Shown here: positions 31,975 through 41,485 of the stretch, in pieces
Position numbering within the stretch: position 1 is the first letter of the stretch
How the letters are laid out: every line of letters starts with the position of its first letter
Assembly (NCBI GenBank): GCA_964407695.1
Contig: CAYOWQ010000003.1
Span: 276,471 to 340,470 of the forward strand
Length of the DNA: 64,000 nucleotides
Reading direction: 5' to 3'
Origin: CAYOWQ01 sp964407695
Lineage (GTDB): Bacteria > Planctomycetota > Phycisphaerae > Phycisphaerales > SM1A02
The notes under the pieces: generated by a model
Seen by the model: the letters and a program-made list of their open reading frames with translations, nothing else
Told to the model about the DNA's origin: nothing
Database searches by the model: none
Position numbers and translations under genes: made by a program

Positions 31975-33741
31975 CTAGGGTGCGGCGAGGCGGGCGTCGA
32001 GCACTTCGATTTCGACGGTCGTGCGGCCGTTCCAGTGGTTGAGCTTCGGGTCCACGACGAGATCGACGTCGGAACCGGAGGCCATTTGAGGGGCCATGGA
32101 AGCGGCGTTCCACCAGACAGCGCGCGATGTTCGCCCGTTTGATTTGACGAGAAAATCGAGATGTCGTCCGTTGGCGCCCATCTGTCGAGGCGCACCATTG
32201 ATTCGCAGGTTACGAAGGAGCAGTCGTGGCTTGGGGTTTCCGCGGCCGAATGGAGAAAGCCGAGCAAGCCGTTCGACGGTCTCAACAGTCAGTTCGTCGA
32301 GAGCGGCATCACAATCGATTCGCATGGCCGGGGTGAGATGATCGATGGTGATGCGGTCGTTGGCGTGCTGTTTCAGCGCTTCGCGAAACGGAACAATGCG
32401 ATCGGATTCGATGGCGAGACCGGCGGCATACTCGTGGCCGCCAAAGGATTGGAGGAAGTCTCGGCACGCCTCAAGCCCGGCGTAGATGGAGTACCCATCG
32501 ATGGATCGGGCTGAGCCCTTGCAGGCATCACCCTGACGCTGCATCAGGATGGTTGGGCGACCAAAGGCTTCCACCATTCGGGAACAGACAATGCCAACAA
32601 CGCCGGGGTGCCACGCCGGGTCGGCCAGGACGATGACGCGGTGATCGTCGCGAGTCTGACCGGTATCGTCCGCCAGGCGGCGCGCGTGATCGAAGATTGA
32701 GCGCTCGGTTCGCTGTCGTTCGCGATTGAGTGATGCCAGCCGTTGGGCGATATCCACGGCTTCGTCGGGCCCGGCATCGGTCAGCATGCGCACGGCGTCG
32801 GCGGCGTGGCCCATGCGGCCGCAGGCGTTGAGTCGGGGAGCGAGCACAAAACCGACGGACTCGGCGTTGATCTTTTCGCCGCCGAGGCCGCTGGCTTCGA
32901 TCAGGGCGTTGAGACCCGCGAATCGAGTGTTTCGAATCTGGCGAAGACCGAAGGCGGCAATGATGCGGTTCTCGCCGGTGAGCGGGGCGACGTCGGCGAT
33001 GGTGCCGAGCGCTGCGAGAGGAAGAAGGTCAAGCAGGAGTTTCTGATATGACTCAGAGACCCGTGCTGATCCGCACCAGGTTGTGGCAAAGCGCCACGCA
33101 AGCTTGAACGCGACGCCCGCTCCGCAGAGATCGCGAAATGGATACGGGGCAGCGCCGGCGATGGAGAGACCGGGATGGACGATGGCGAAGGCGGCCGGGA
33201 GTATTTCAGCCTTGGGAACGTGGTGATCAGTGATGATGAGGTCGAGGCCGAGGCGCTGGGCTTCGATCGCGGCCTCTACGGCGGTAATCCCGCAATCGAC
33301 GGTGACGACCATTTCAGCGCCCGCGGCGGCGAGTGACCGAAGGGCTTCGATATTGACTCCATAGCCTTCCTCAAGCCGATGCGGGACGTACCAAGTCACG
33401 TGTCCCGACGGGTCTGCCAGTTTGAGGGTGTGGTAGAGGATTGCCGTGGCGGTGACCCCGTCGACGTCGTAGTCGCCATAGATCACGATGCGTTGGCGAC
33501 GTCGGAGAGCATCGATGAGTCGCGCCACGGCCCGATCAATATCAGGAAAGAGACCCGGGTCGTGGAGACCGGTCAGTCTTGGGTCGCAGAAGGCCTCAAC
33601 GGCAGCGCCGTCGTTCAGTCCCCGAGAGGAAAGGAGCCTTTCGAGTAGGGGGGTTCGGCCGGGGCCGACGCCGGCGGGGAGTCCGTTCCCGCGCGAGTCG
33701 GCGTGATCGGGCAGGATCCATCGCCGCGTCAGGCCTCTCAT
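31975..33741 (-). CDS. recJ: Single-stranded-DNA-specific exonuclease RecJ
   Basis: The 588-residue protein is a RecJ 5'-to-3' single-strand exonuclease acting in recombination and mismatch repair. The DHH-family motifs are complete: IYGDYDVDGVTA (about residues 87-98), TVDCG, ITDHH (about residues 170-174) and the later RLNACGRMGHA segment. The DHHA1 glycine motif appears as FGGHEYAAG and the OB-fold follows. The length matches the family (about 560-590). It is convergent with the dehydratase gene, with only 9 bases between the stop codons. Confidence 0.95.
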   Translation of the reverse strand: MRGLTRRWILPDHADSRGNGLPAGVGPGRTPLLERLLSSRGLNDGAAVEAFCDPRLTGLHDPGLFPDIDRAVARLIDALRRRQRIVIYGDYDVDGVTATAILYHTLKLADPSGHVTWYVPHRLEEGYGVNIEALRSLAAAGAEMVVTVDCGITAVEAAIEAQRLGLDLIITDHHVPKAEILPAAFAIVHPGLSIAGAAPYPFRDLCGAGVAFKLAWRFATTWCGSARVSESYQKLLLDLLPLAALGTIADVAPLTGENRIIAAFGLRQIRNTRFAGLNALIEASGLGGEKINAESVGFVLAPRLNACGRMGHAADAVRMLTDAGPDEAVDIAQRLASLNRERQRTERSIFDHARRLADDTGQTRDDHRVIVLADPAWHPGVVGIVCSRMVEAFGRPTILMQRQGDACKGSARSIDGYSIYAGLEACRDFLQSFGGHEYAAGLAIESDRIVPFREALKQHANDRITIDHLTPAMRIDCDAALDELTVETVERLARLSPFGRGNPKPRLLLRNLRINGAPRQMGANGRHLDFLVKSNGRTSRAVWWNAASMAPQMASGSDVDLVVDPKLNHWNGRTTVEIEVLDARLAAP

Positions 33742-33992
33742 GACCCGGGGGAAGATAACTGAATCGGACGTTGCACGGAAGAGTTCCGGGGCGTGTGCGG
33801 GTCGGAATCAGGGGAATTCGTTCGATTTGCGGGGGTCGCAGTTGCATCAAATCCGAAAGTCCCCTTTACTGCGACTTTTCCGCAGGCGGCGATTCGACGA
33901 TACTAGTCGGCCCCTGCCTGGTAGCGAGGGGCAGCCGCCGGAGTGTCCGGCTGCTGCATCAAGGCCAGAGCCATCCGACCGACTCCAGCTCC

Positions 33993-34610
33993 ATGACCTC
34001 ACGATACAAGACCGTTCTCCTGCTTGGCGCTCCCGGTTCGGGTAAAGGAACCCAGGGCAAGATCCTCGGTGTGATCCCGGGGTTTTTCCATCTTGCCTGC
34101 GGCGACGTCTTTCGATCGCTGGACCAGGGCTCGGACCTGGGAAAGAAATTTCTTGAGTATTCGTCGCGAGGGGAGTTGGTGCCCGACAGCCTCACAATCG
34201 AGATGTGGCGTCAGAACATGCATGCGCAGACGGTGCTCTCGCTGTACAAGCCGAAGACTGACCTCCTGATATTGGACGGGATTCCCCGGAGTCTGAACCA
34301 GGCGACGGCGATGGATGAGTATCTCGAAGTGCTTCAGGTGATTCATTTGATCTGCCCGGACCAGGACGAGATGGTGCGCCGAATGCGACGTCGGGCGCTC
34401 AAGGAGAATCGACTCGACGACGCCGATGAAAAGGTCATTCGGCGGCGATTCGAGGTGTATGAACGCGAGACACGGCCCGTGCTTGACCACTATTCCAAGG
34501 CGATCATCCACGACGTCATCGCCATGGGATCCCCGGCCGAAGTGCTTCAGCATGTGTTGGAGATTCTGGCCCCAATCCAGAATGCTCATTTCCGGAATCC
34601 GCTGGTGTGA
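33993..34610 (+). CDS. Adenylate kinase-like nucleoside monophosphate kinase
   Basis: The 205-residue enzyme has the P-loop LLGAPGSGKGTQ (residues about 10-21), the NMP-binding segment FHLACGDVFRSL in place of the usual ISTGDMLR, and DGIPRSLNQA in place of DGFPRTxxQA. The lid is short, without the zinc cysteines. The Arg-rich segment RRMRRRALKENR and the RRRFEVYERETRPVLDHY helix complete the fold. It should transfer phosphate from ATP to AMP or another NMP. ATG 33993 opens directly on the first strand. No ribosome site is seen. The 251-base gap before it (33742-33992) contains the inverted repeat TCGCAGT/ACTGCGA but no gene. Confidence 0.85.
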   Translation: MTSRYKTVLLLGAPGSGKGTQGKILGVIPGFFHLACGDVFRSLDQGSDLGKKFLEYSSRGELVPDSLTIEMWRQNMHAQTVLSLYKPKTDLLILDGIPRSLNQATAMDEYLEVLQVIHLICPDQDEMVRRMRRRALKENRLDDADEKVIRRRFEVYERETRPVLDHYSKAIIHDVIAMGSPAEVLQHVLEILAPIQNAHFRNPLV

Positions 34611-34636
34611 TCGTCGCCAGGGGTGCCGCCGGGGCT

Positions 34637-35794
34637 TCACTCGGGCATCAGGCGGCGGAATTCGTCGCGCACGCGAAACAGGTATTCCTGGTCCTCGCGT
34701 GAAAGTTGCGGGTCATTGGACGTTTGAACGATCTCGTCCAACAACAGTCGCCAGGTGCGACGAAGAGCTTCGGTGACCTGCATCGATCCAGCGCGAATGA
34801 GATCAACTTCGTGAGTGAGCCGTGCGACATATGGATGCGCGCGGACATCACGTTGCTTTTGGGACTCCGTTCGCGGACGGAAATCGCCTGAATCGCTTTC
34901 GATGACCGTTGGCTTGGCAGCAAATCGATCGACCAGCTCGCTCTCACGACTGTTTCGAAGCTGAGTGACAAATGAACTGACAGACGGCCTTCCGAGCCAA
35001 CGATTCTGGCCTCGGGCCTGAGCGAGATCATGCCGCCAGAGTTCGTCGAACGACCCCAGCTCGATCATCAGATCAATCGGATGCTCGATCGGGAGGCCGC
35101 GATCATCGAACTTCGGAGCGCCTTTGTCGTCGACCTCAGGGCGAATGACCGTGAGGTTGATGGTGTCGCCGGGACGGCGAATCTGGACCAGGACGCTGAG
35201 ATCCTCGCGGCTGAGAACAGCAATGCCGTCGATCTGGATGATGCGATCGTTTCGAAACAGGAGGCCGTCGGCCGGAAATCCATCGATGGTGTCGGTGATA
35301 ATCACGCCGGCGACACGGTCATCGACAACGGGCATGGAGATTCCCATGGCCGCCCGGGGTGGGTCGGAGACGACACGAGATCGGGCCGCTTCAAAGAGCC
35401 GGCTCCGCTGTTCGAGCGAAAGATCGGATTTCGTGAGCGCTGCGAGCAATTCCAGAATTGTGAATGTCGGGTCGTCGAGGTCAGCGCAGGCTTGTTCTCG
35501 CTCGGCGAACGAGGCACTGTTGAGCCTTTGGATGGCGTCGGACAGCGCTTCGGGAATGGCCGCCTCTTCAATCTCCAAATCCGACGGGAGCGAAAGAACA
35601 TGCCGTACATATCGCATGGCTTCGCTCTCCGGCAGGTCGAGGCCGAATTGCCGAGCCCGGGCCTGAGCGATTGCGGCGTCAAAGATATTGTCGGCCTGAA
35701 CATCCCCTTGAAGCTGCATTCGCGGACCACCCAATCCGCCGTCAGGCGTCTGGGAAGTCACGATGGCCAGGAGCATCAAAATCGGCAGCGACAT
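34637..35794 (-). CDS. Secreted PDZ-domain protein of unknown function
   Basis: The 385-residue protein has a short signal-like start (MSLPILMLLAIVTSQ), a helical region with SEAMRYVRHVLSLP, and a PDZ-like domain at about residues 150-245: MGISMPVVDDRVAGVII, FPADGLLFRNDRIIQIDG and LSVLVQIRRPGDTINLTVIR. The PDZ glycine loop is weak, but the strand order fits. The C-terminal 140 residues are helical and charged. No protease domain is attached, so it may bind protein tails in the envelope. Its ATG is four bases after the stop of the kinase-fold gene, so the two are probably translated together. Confidence 0.75.
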   Translation of the reverse strand: MSLPILMLLAIVTSQTPDGGLGGPRMQLQGDVQADNIFDAAIAQARARQFGLDLPESEAMRYVRHVLSLPSDLEIEEAAIPEALSDAIQRLNSASFAEREQACADLDDPTFTILELLAALTKSDLSLEQRSRLFEAARSRVVSDPPRAAMGISMPVVDDRVAGVIITDTIDGFPADGLLFRNDRIIQIDGIAVLSREDLSVLVQIRRPGDTINLTVIRPEVDDKGAPKFDDRGLPIEHPIDLMIELGSFDELWRHDLAQARGQNRWLGRPSVSSFVTQLRNSRESELVDRFAAKPTVIESDSGDFRPRTESQKQRDVRAHPYVARLTHEVDLIRAGSMQVTEALRRTWRLLLDEIVQTSNDPQLSREDQEYLFRVRDEFRRLMPE

Positions 35795-35798
35795 GGAG

Positions 35799-37013
35799 TC
35801 AGCCCTTAAGGAACTCCACCAGTTTAGCCGCCCGGGGGAGCAACCAGTCTGCCTTTTGCCGGACCATTCGAAGAAAGGCGGAGCCCCGAATTCCGGCAAA
35901 ACTGCCTGCCGCGGCAATCGGGGCAAGGGTTTCAGCGATGAGGGCCTCGATCATGAGCCACGGAATGGCCGCCAATTCGTTGGCCGCGGGCGGTCCGCCG
36001 TTGGAATCGACGGGTGTGCCCCGCTGAAATCCGGCGATGTAACCCTGCACAAACGCGCGCAGTCGGGCGACGTCGGGTTGCGGAGGCCAGCTTGAGACAT
36101 CGGTCTGCGAGCCCATGATCATGGAGAACTGGAGAGCACCGTTGGCGACATCGGCCATGCGCGGCTCAAGGCGCGACGAGTCGAAGTCCAGTACGCCGGC
36201 CACGGATTTGTCACGGAAGATCAGGTTGCCGGGGTGCCAATCGCCGTGAATAACCATCTTGGGCCAAGTGACCCATCCGGATTCAGCGACCCGACGCGAC
36301 GCCTCCAGGTACATGCGGGCAAGGGCAGCGCAATCAGCGGCGATATCCTCGCGAGTAAGGTCGGGTTCCACCGCGGAAACGATGGCCGGAATCTGATGGA
36401 GCGTCGGCTCCACGGCCGGTGCGGCGTGATAGGAGGAGCGAATCAGGACAGATCGATGGGTCTGAACCGCGCTCGAGCTTTCGGCCCAGGTGGTGGCAGC
36501 TCGGTGAACTCGGGCGAGCGTCTGGCCGGCCGCTTCGGTGGCTGCGATGGAGCGGTCGAATGGTACTCCGGTGACATACTCAAAAAGCTCATACACACGT
36601 TGTTCGTGGAGCACCATGGTGCCGGCGTGTTCGCGAGTGGAGAGCAGCTCGGGCAACGGGCAGCCGGCGTTGCGCAGCCCGCGTTGGAGCGCATGGGTGA
36701 AGCCGACCCGATTGGCATCATCGCGGCCGGGGGCCCGGCGCTTGAGAAGGTATTCTCCCTGTGTTGTGCGAAGTCGAATCTTCGGCGCTCGCCGCGAACC
36801 TCGGCGATAGTCCGCCAGCGATTTCAGAACGCCGATGTCGTAGTGGGAAAGGACCACCGCCAGGTCGTCACGCTCGATGCGGTCCCATGAGGCGAGGCTG
36901 GCGGCGACCGTCGTCTCGGGCTGCGTGGTGAAAATGACCGTGGTTTCCGGAGCCGCCGACTCTTCATTGAACGCGTCGGCGGCTGGCGGTGTCGGCATGT
37001 CGTCGTCGATCAT
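35799..37013 (-). CDS. Phosphotransferase (aminoglycoside/homoserine kinase-type fold)
   Basis: The 404-residue protein has the APH/ChoK kinase-like catalytic pattern: VIHGDWHPGNLIF (Brenner motif with catalytic Asp and Asn) and GVLDFDSSRLEP (metal-binding Asp). The N-lobe has a Lys in EYLLKRRAP. Members phosphorylate small alcohols such as homoserine, choline, methylthioribose or aminoglycosides. The substrate cannot be inferred from the sequence. The first 45 residues are low complexity. A PDZ protein gene follows after four bases on the same strand, an unusual pairing for this family. Confidence 0.82.
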   Translation of the reverse strand: MIDDDMPTPPAADAFNEESAAPETTVIFTTQPETTVAASLASWDRIERDDLAVVLSHYDIGVLKSLADYRRGSRRAPKIRLRTTQGEYLLKRRAPGRDDANRVGFTHALQRGLRNAGCPLPELLSTREHAGTMVLHEQRVYELFEYVTGVPFDRSIAATEAAGQTLARVHRAATTWAESSSAVQTHRSVLIRSSYHAAPAVEPTLHQIPAIVSAVEPDLTREDIAADCAALARMYLEASRRVAESGWVTWPKMVIHGDWHPGNLIFRDKSVAGVLDFDSSRLEPRMADVANGALQFSMIMGSQTDVSSWPPQPDVARLRAFVQGYIAGFQRGTPVDSNGGPPAANELAAIPWLMIEALIAETLAPIAAAGSFAGIRGSAFLRMVRQKADWLLPRAAKLVEFLKG

Positions 37014-37099
37014 GAGCGATCTCTTTCACCGGCTGGGCAGGCCCGCATCAGCGCGTGTTCATCGGCAAACATCCGGTAATCAACGACGGGGCGACTCCA

Positions 37100-39958
37100 T
37101 TATGAACCGGCAGCCTGACGGGCGAACAAGGATTCCGCGAACGACATGGCACGATCAACCGCCGCTCCGACCTTTGACGGGTCCTTGCCGCCGGCCTGCG
37201 CGCGGTCGGGTTTGCCTCCGCCGGATCCCCCGCACGCAGCAGCAGCTTCCTTCACCCAATCACCGGCCTTGAGACCCGCGTCAATGGCTTCCTTGGGCAC
37301 CGCGGCGACAATGGTGACCTTCTCCTCGTCGGCGCCGAGCAGCATGACGGCAGCCTCGGGCCGACGGGCGCGAATGGTGTCGAGGGCGGCGAGCAACCCA
37401 TCCCGGTCGGAGACTGCGATTGATTTGACGAGGATGCGACCCTGAACGCCTTCGGCGATGCCGCGGGCAACCTCAACGGCCTGCTCGCGTGAGCCAGCCT
37501 GCTGTTGCTTGCGGATTCCCTTGACCCGTTCGCGGAGTTTCTCCATCAGGTCGTGGAGTCGGTTTCGCGACGATGACGACAGCGACAGGGATTCGGCAAT
37601 CCTTCCGAGCTCTTCGAATTCACTGAGGAGCTCGGCATCCGGCAGTCTGGCAGCGCTGATGGCTCGTGCTTCGAGTTCCGTGCCTGCCTGGTCGGCTGCC
37701 ATGGCGGCAGGGCCAGTCAGCGCGATGATGCGCCGAACCCCTGCTGACAAGGCCGACTCGGAGGCGATCAGGAATCGCCGCGCGCCGCCGGTCGAGGCCA
37801 GATGGGTGCCGCCGCAGAACTCGATCGAATGCGCTCTCCACCTTGCGTTCTCCGGATTGGAAAGAAGCTCCCTCACCGGCACACCAATCGAGACCACGCG
37901 AACGGGATCGGGATATCTCTCGCCAAACACCGCGCGGAGGCCGTGGATCCTCCTCGCAATCTCCAGCGGCGCGAGCTCGGCAAAAACCTCCGCATCGCGT
38001 CCGATGGCGGAATTGACCAGCGACTCAACCTTGCTGATCTGTTCGGGAGTCATGGCATGCGGACATGAGAAGTCGAATCGCAGGCGATCATCAGCGACGA
38101 GCGAACCCTTCTGGTCCACTTCGTCGCCCAGAACCTCTCGCAACGCATGATTCAACAGGTGAGTGCCGGTATGGTTGCCGCGAACCAGCTCGCGACGGGA
38201 ATTGAGGACATCGCAGATCAACGTATCGCCGAGATGGATGGCGCCCTCATGCAGCGTTCCAACGTGAAGGACGTAGCCGCCGATCGAGTGCGTATCGGAC
38301 ACATCGAACCGGCCGCCCGACCGCTGCGGCGGGACTTCCTTCGGGGACATCACCATGGCCGAAGGCGATGCATCGAGCATGAGATGCCCTCGATCCCCGA
38401 TCTGGCCGCCGGACTCCGCATAGAAATTGGTACGGTCGAGGATGATCGCCACGGTTCGCCCGTGGCTGACCGACTGATCGAAATCCTTGCCGTTCCAGAT
38501 CGCGCGAACGACGCCGGGCACCGGGCGGCCGTGATACTTATCGACATCCTTGGTCGGCTCGACGCCCATGTGCTTGAGCCGAGCCAGTGAATCCGGGGTC
38601 AGGTCGAATCGTTCCGCTTCGCCGGCGCCGGCCTTTCGGCTGGCTTCGCGAGCTTGTTCCATCAGTGCTTCGTATCCCGCGACGTCCACCGTCAGGCCCC
38701 GCTCCTCGGCCATCACCTGCGTGAGGTCGACGGGGAACCCGTACGTATCGTGCAGCTTGAAGGCATCGTCACCGGAAATGAGCTTCTTGGAGGCGCCATT
38801 CCTGGCCGCGTCGTCGAAGAGCACGAGGCCCCGATCAAGTGTTCTGCCGAAACTCAACTCCTCATCGCGGATGATTTCAGCGACACGGGAGGGATTCTTC
38901 TTCAGCTCGGGGAAGGCCTCGGCCAGTGAACCCACAACCGCGGGCACGAGGTCGCACAGGAATGGTTCCTTGACATTGAGCGTCTGATGGCCGTGTCGAA
39001 CGGCCCGGCGCAGAATGCGTCGGAGCACATAGCCTCGTCCTTCGTTACTTGGCGTTGCCCCGTCGGTGAGAGCCACAGTCAGGCAGCGGATGTGGTCGGC
39101 AATGACCCGGTAGGCGGTGTCGACGTGGCTCTCAAGCGAGCCGGAATAGGCGGGCGATTTCATCCGACGCTGAATCGCGTCGAAGAGCGGGCTGAACACG
39201 TCGGTGTCGTAGTTGCTCATTCTGCCCTGCAACACGCTCACCAGCCGTTCAAGACCCATGCCGGTATCCACATGTTTGGCCGGTAGCGGTTTCAGGCTTC
39301 GGTCCTGTTCGCGATTGAACTGGATAAAGACATTGTTCCAGATCTCCAGCACGTTCGGGTCGCCGGTGTTCACCAGCTTGGCCGCGTTGCGACCGCCGAT
39401 GCGATCACAGTGAATCTCAGTGCATGGCCCGCATGGACCGGTCTCGCCCATCTCCCAGAAATTGTCCTTCATGTTTCCCGGCAGAACGTGATTGGCGGGG
39501 AGGTATCGCTCCCAGATGCCCTTCACTTCATCATCGGGTGCGAGCCCCGCCGCACGGCTGCCTTCAAAGTAGGTGGCATAGAGCCGATCGGCGGGCAGTC
39601 GATAGACCTCCGTCAGTAATTCCCATGCCCACGCAATGGCCTCTTCCTTGAAGTAGTCGCCAAAAGACCAATTGCCCAGCATCTCGAAGAACGTATGGTG
39701 GTAGGTGTCGCGGCCGACATCTTCCAGGTCGTTGTGCTTTCCGCCCGCCCGAATGCACTTCTGTGAATTCACCGCCCGGGTGTAGGGGCGTGTTCCGCGG
39801 CCAAGGAAAACATCCTTGAATTGGTTCATCCCCGCGTTTGTGAAAAGAAGCGTTGGGTCATCGTGCGGCACTACCGGCGAAGACGGCGCGAAGGTGTGGC
39901 CGCAGCGGTTGACGAAGAAGTCGATAAAGGTCTTGCGGATCTCTGGCGCAGTGAGCAT
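37100..39958 (-). CDS. alaS: Alanyl-tRNA synthetase
   Basis: The 952-residue enzyme charges tRNA-Ala. It begins with EIRKTFIDFFVNRCGHTFAPSSP and has the class II motifs in FTNAGMNQFKDVFLG and the DTGMGLERL motif 3. The editing domain has the zinc-binding HTGTHLLNHALR and CGGTHLASTG motifs, and the C-terminal C-Ala domain has several Gly-rich turns (ACGGSGGGKPDRAQAGG). The domain order is standard and the length is slightly long. ATG 39958 (MLTAPEIRK) is chosen by comparison with the family; the frame is open upstream to 40315, but that part is basic and not homologous. Confidence 0.97.
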   Translation of the reverse strand: MLTAPEIRKTFIDFFVNRCGHTFAPSSPVVPHDDPTLLFTNAGMNQFKDVFLGRGTRPYTRAVNSQKCIRAGGKHNDLEDVGRDTYHHTFFEMLGNWSFGDYFKEEAIAWAWELLTEVYRLPADRLYATYFEGSRAAGLAPDDEVKGIWERYLPANHVLPGNMKDNFWEMGETGPCGPCTEIHCDRIGGRNAAKLVNTGDPNVLEIWNNVFIQFNREQDRSLKPLPAKHVDTGMGLERLVSVLQGRMSNYDTDVFSPLFDAIQRRMKSPAYSGSLESHVDTAYRVIADHIRCLTVALTDGATPSNEGRGYVLRRILRRAVRHGHQTLNVKEPFLCDLVPAVVGSLAEAFPELKKNPSRVAEIIRDEELSFGRTLDRGLVLFDDAARNGASKKLISGDDAFKLHDTYGFPVDLTQVMAEERGLTVDVAGYEALMEQAREASRKAGAGEAERFDLTPDSLARLKHMGVEPTKDVDKYHGRPVPGVVRAIWNGKDFDQSVSHGRTVAIILDRTNFYAESGGQIGDRGHLMLDASPSAMVMSPKEVPPQRSGGRFDVSDTHSIGGYVLHVGTLHEGAIHLGDTLICDVLNSRRELVRGNHTGTHLLNHALREVLGDEVDQKGSLVADDRLRFDFSCPHAMTPEQISKVESLVNSAIGRDAEVFAELAPLEIARRIHGLRAVFGERYPDPVRVVSIGVPVRELLSNPENARWRAHSIEFCGGTHLASTGGARRFLIASESALSAGVRRIIALTGPAAMAADQAGTELEARAISAARLPDAELLSEFEELGRIAESLSLSSSSRNRLHDLMEKLRERVKGIRKQQQAGSREQAVEVARGIAEGVQGRILVKSIAVSDRDGLLAALDTIRARRPEAAVMLLGADEEKVTIVAAVPKEAIDAGLKAGDWVKEAAAACGGSGGGKPDRAQAGGKDPSKVGAAVDRAMSFAESLFARQAAGS

Positions 39959-40061
39959 ATGGGGGATTCCTGGGTGCCCAGTGTACACCGAGACCGCGCG
40001 GGTTTGACGGGCGTGGAGCTGAGTCCATCGGGACCCGAAATTGCAGCCGGAAACCAACACC

Positions 40062-41132
40062 TCAGCGGCGTGTGGATGTATTGACCGAGTCTGCGTCGGT
40101 CTGCCCTGCGCGCCGATCACGGATCCGCGCCTTGATCGCGTCCTGCTCCGCGGCCGCCGCCTGGATCGCATCAATGTTCTCGTTGAACCAGTCGATGTCG
40201 CCCGGATCTGCGACGGCCGCCGCCCCACCCTCCTCCTCCGGCAGGGTGAGCGAATCCCAGTGCACACGAAGGAATTGCAGGCGCGCCTGATAGAGGTCGA
40301 GAAGCTTTCCCTCAATCTCCGTGGCCTTCAGGTTCTCGTCATAGTGTCCGCCGGCGCGAAATGCCGAAACGGCTGCGTCGAGTCGCGACTCATCGACGCC
40401 CTCGCTCGACAACGCGTTCCTGAAGACGTCGGGCATGTGCCGGTAGAAGTCGATGTATGTGGCGAATGCCTCCTGCGCTGAGGCGAGGAGATCGAGCCGA
40501 TGGTCGACCTTCTCGAGAGTCAGCGTCGGCCCGATGTCGATGCCGCCCGCTTCGTTGAACTGGCGAATGGCGTTCTGGTAGGGCAGAAGATTCGCGGAGA
40601 TTGATTGAGTCAGAGTTGCGAGGGCGCGCATCGACGCGGCCGATTCTCCGGTGGAGGCATCGGCGGCGTTGGTCGCCGCTGATTGCAGCCGGTCCAGGTG
40701 CGCTCTCGCATCAACGACAGTGCCGGCCTGCATCGACTTGTGAGCATCCGAGTTGATCTGTCGTGCTGTTTCAGACAGATTGGCCGCGGCATTCTTGTTT
40801 TGGATGTGCTCCGTGGCGACGCGAAGCTGCCCCATACCCAAAAGGAGGCAGACGATGGTGAATGTGATCGATATCACCATCGGATGACGGCGGCTGCAGA
40901 GGCCTGCAACCCAGGCCACGAGCATCGAAAGGATGATCAGGCCGACGATCGAACCGGCGGTGTAGGAGTACCCGGTTGCAGCCGTCCATCGGGTATGCTG
41001 GGCCCAGAGGGTTGCGCTGATCGCCATCAACAGCGGAATAAAGGTCCACCAATAGAGGCGAAATCGACGCCGGGGTGGCATCGGTGAGGATTGGCTGACT
41101 AGGGGTGGTGGGGTGAGGCCTTCGGTCGTCAT
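40062..41132 (-). CDS. Membrane protein with three helices and a large extracytoplasmic helical domain
   Basis: The 356-residue protein has three hydrophobic segments within the first 110 residues: about 23-40, 57-80 and 87-103. A helical, Gln/Ala/Asp-rich domain of about 240 residues follows (e.g. LDRLQSAATNAADASTG). No family is recognised. It starts two bases after the stop of a small zinc-ribbon membrane protein, so the pair is almost certainly translated together. A role in envelope sensing or signalling is only a guess. Confidence 0.65.
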   Translation of the reverse strand: MTTEGLTPPPLVSQSSPMPPRRRFRLYWWTFIPLLMAISATLWAQHTRWTAATGYSYTAGSIVGLIILSMLVAWVAGLCSRRHPMVISITFTIVCLLLGMGQLRVATEHIQNKNAAANLSETARQINSDAHKSMQAGTVVDARAHLDRLQSAATNAADASTGESAASMRALATLTQSISANLLPYQNAIRQFNEAGGIDIGPTLTLEKVDHRLDLLASAQEAFATYIDFYRHMPDVFRNALSSEGVDESRLDAAVSAFRAGGHYDENLKATEIEGKLLDLYQARLQFLRVHWDSLTLPEEEGGAAAVADPGDIDWFNENIDAIQAAAAEQDAIKARIRDRRAGQTDADSVNTSTRR

Positions 41133-41134
41133 GG

Positions 41135-41422
41135 TCAGCGGTCCTCGGTGGTAGCGGCACGTTCCACAACGCCGCTGGCCAGCGTAGCGACCCGAGCCGC
41201 GCCGCATTCGGAACAGTGGTCGGAGTCCGGACAGCCACGAAGGTCGTAGCCACAGCGCGAACAGGTACCTCTTTGGGCTCGCGTGGCCTGCCTGAGGTGG
41301 CGAATGAAATCGATAATCGCCGCAACGACCGCAGCGAGAATGCAGAGACTTACGGCCGCGATGACCGCAATCGACCAGACATCGACATCATTGCCGGCAG
41401 CAAATACAACGTACGGGTCCAT
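41135..41422 (-). CDS. Small membrane protein with C-terminal zinc ribbon
   Basis: The 95-residue protein has one or two membrane helices in residues 12-42 and a zinc ribbon of the CSRCGYDLRGCPDSDHCSECG type at residues about 53-73. This C-x2-C-G-Y-D-L-R-G-x-P form with a closing C-x2-C is common in small planctomycete membrane proteins of unknown role. A basic segment (HLRQATRAQR) links the helix and the ribbon, so the ribbon should be cytoplasmic. The next gene starts two bases after its stop. Confidence 0.75.
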   Translation of the reverse strand: MDPYVVFAAGNDVDVWSIAVIAAVSLCILAAVVAAIIDFIRHLRQATRAQRGTCSRCGYDLRGCPDSDHCSECGAARVATLASGVVERAATTEDR

Positions 41423-41485
41423 AGTTACCCTGAATACCGGTCACGTGCCCGGGACCGTTGGCGAGACGAGCGTCGGTCGTCCTGG

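Noticed and set aside
33835..33880. Inverted repeat TCGCAGT/ACTGCGA before the adenylate-kinase-like gene
   Set aside because: The loop of about 30 bases and the lack of a T run make an attenuator or terminator call unsafe.
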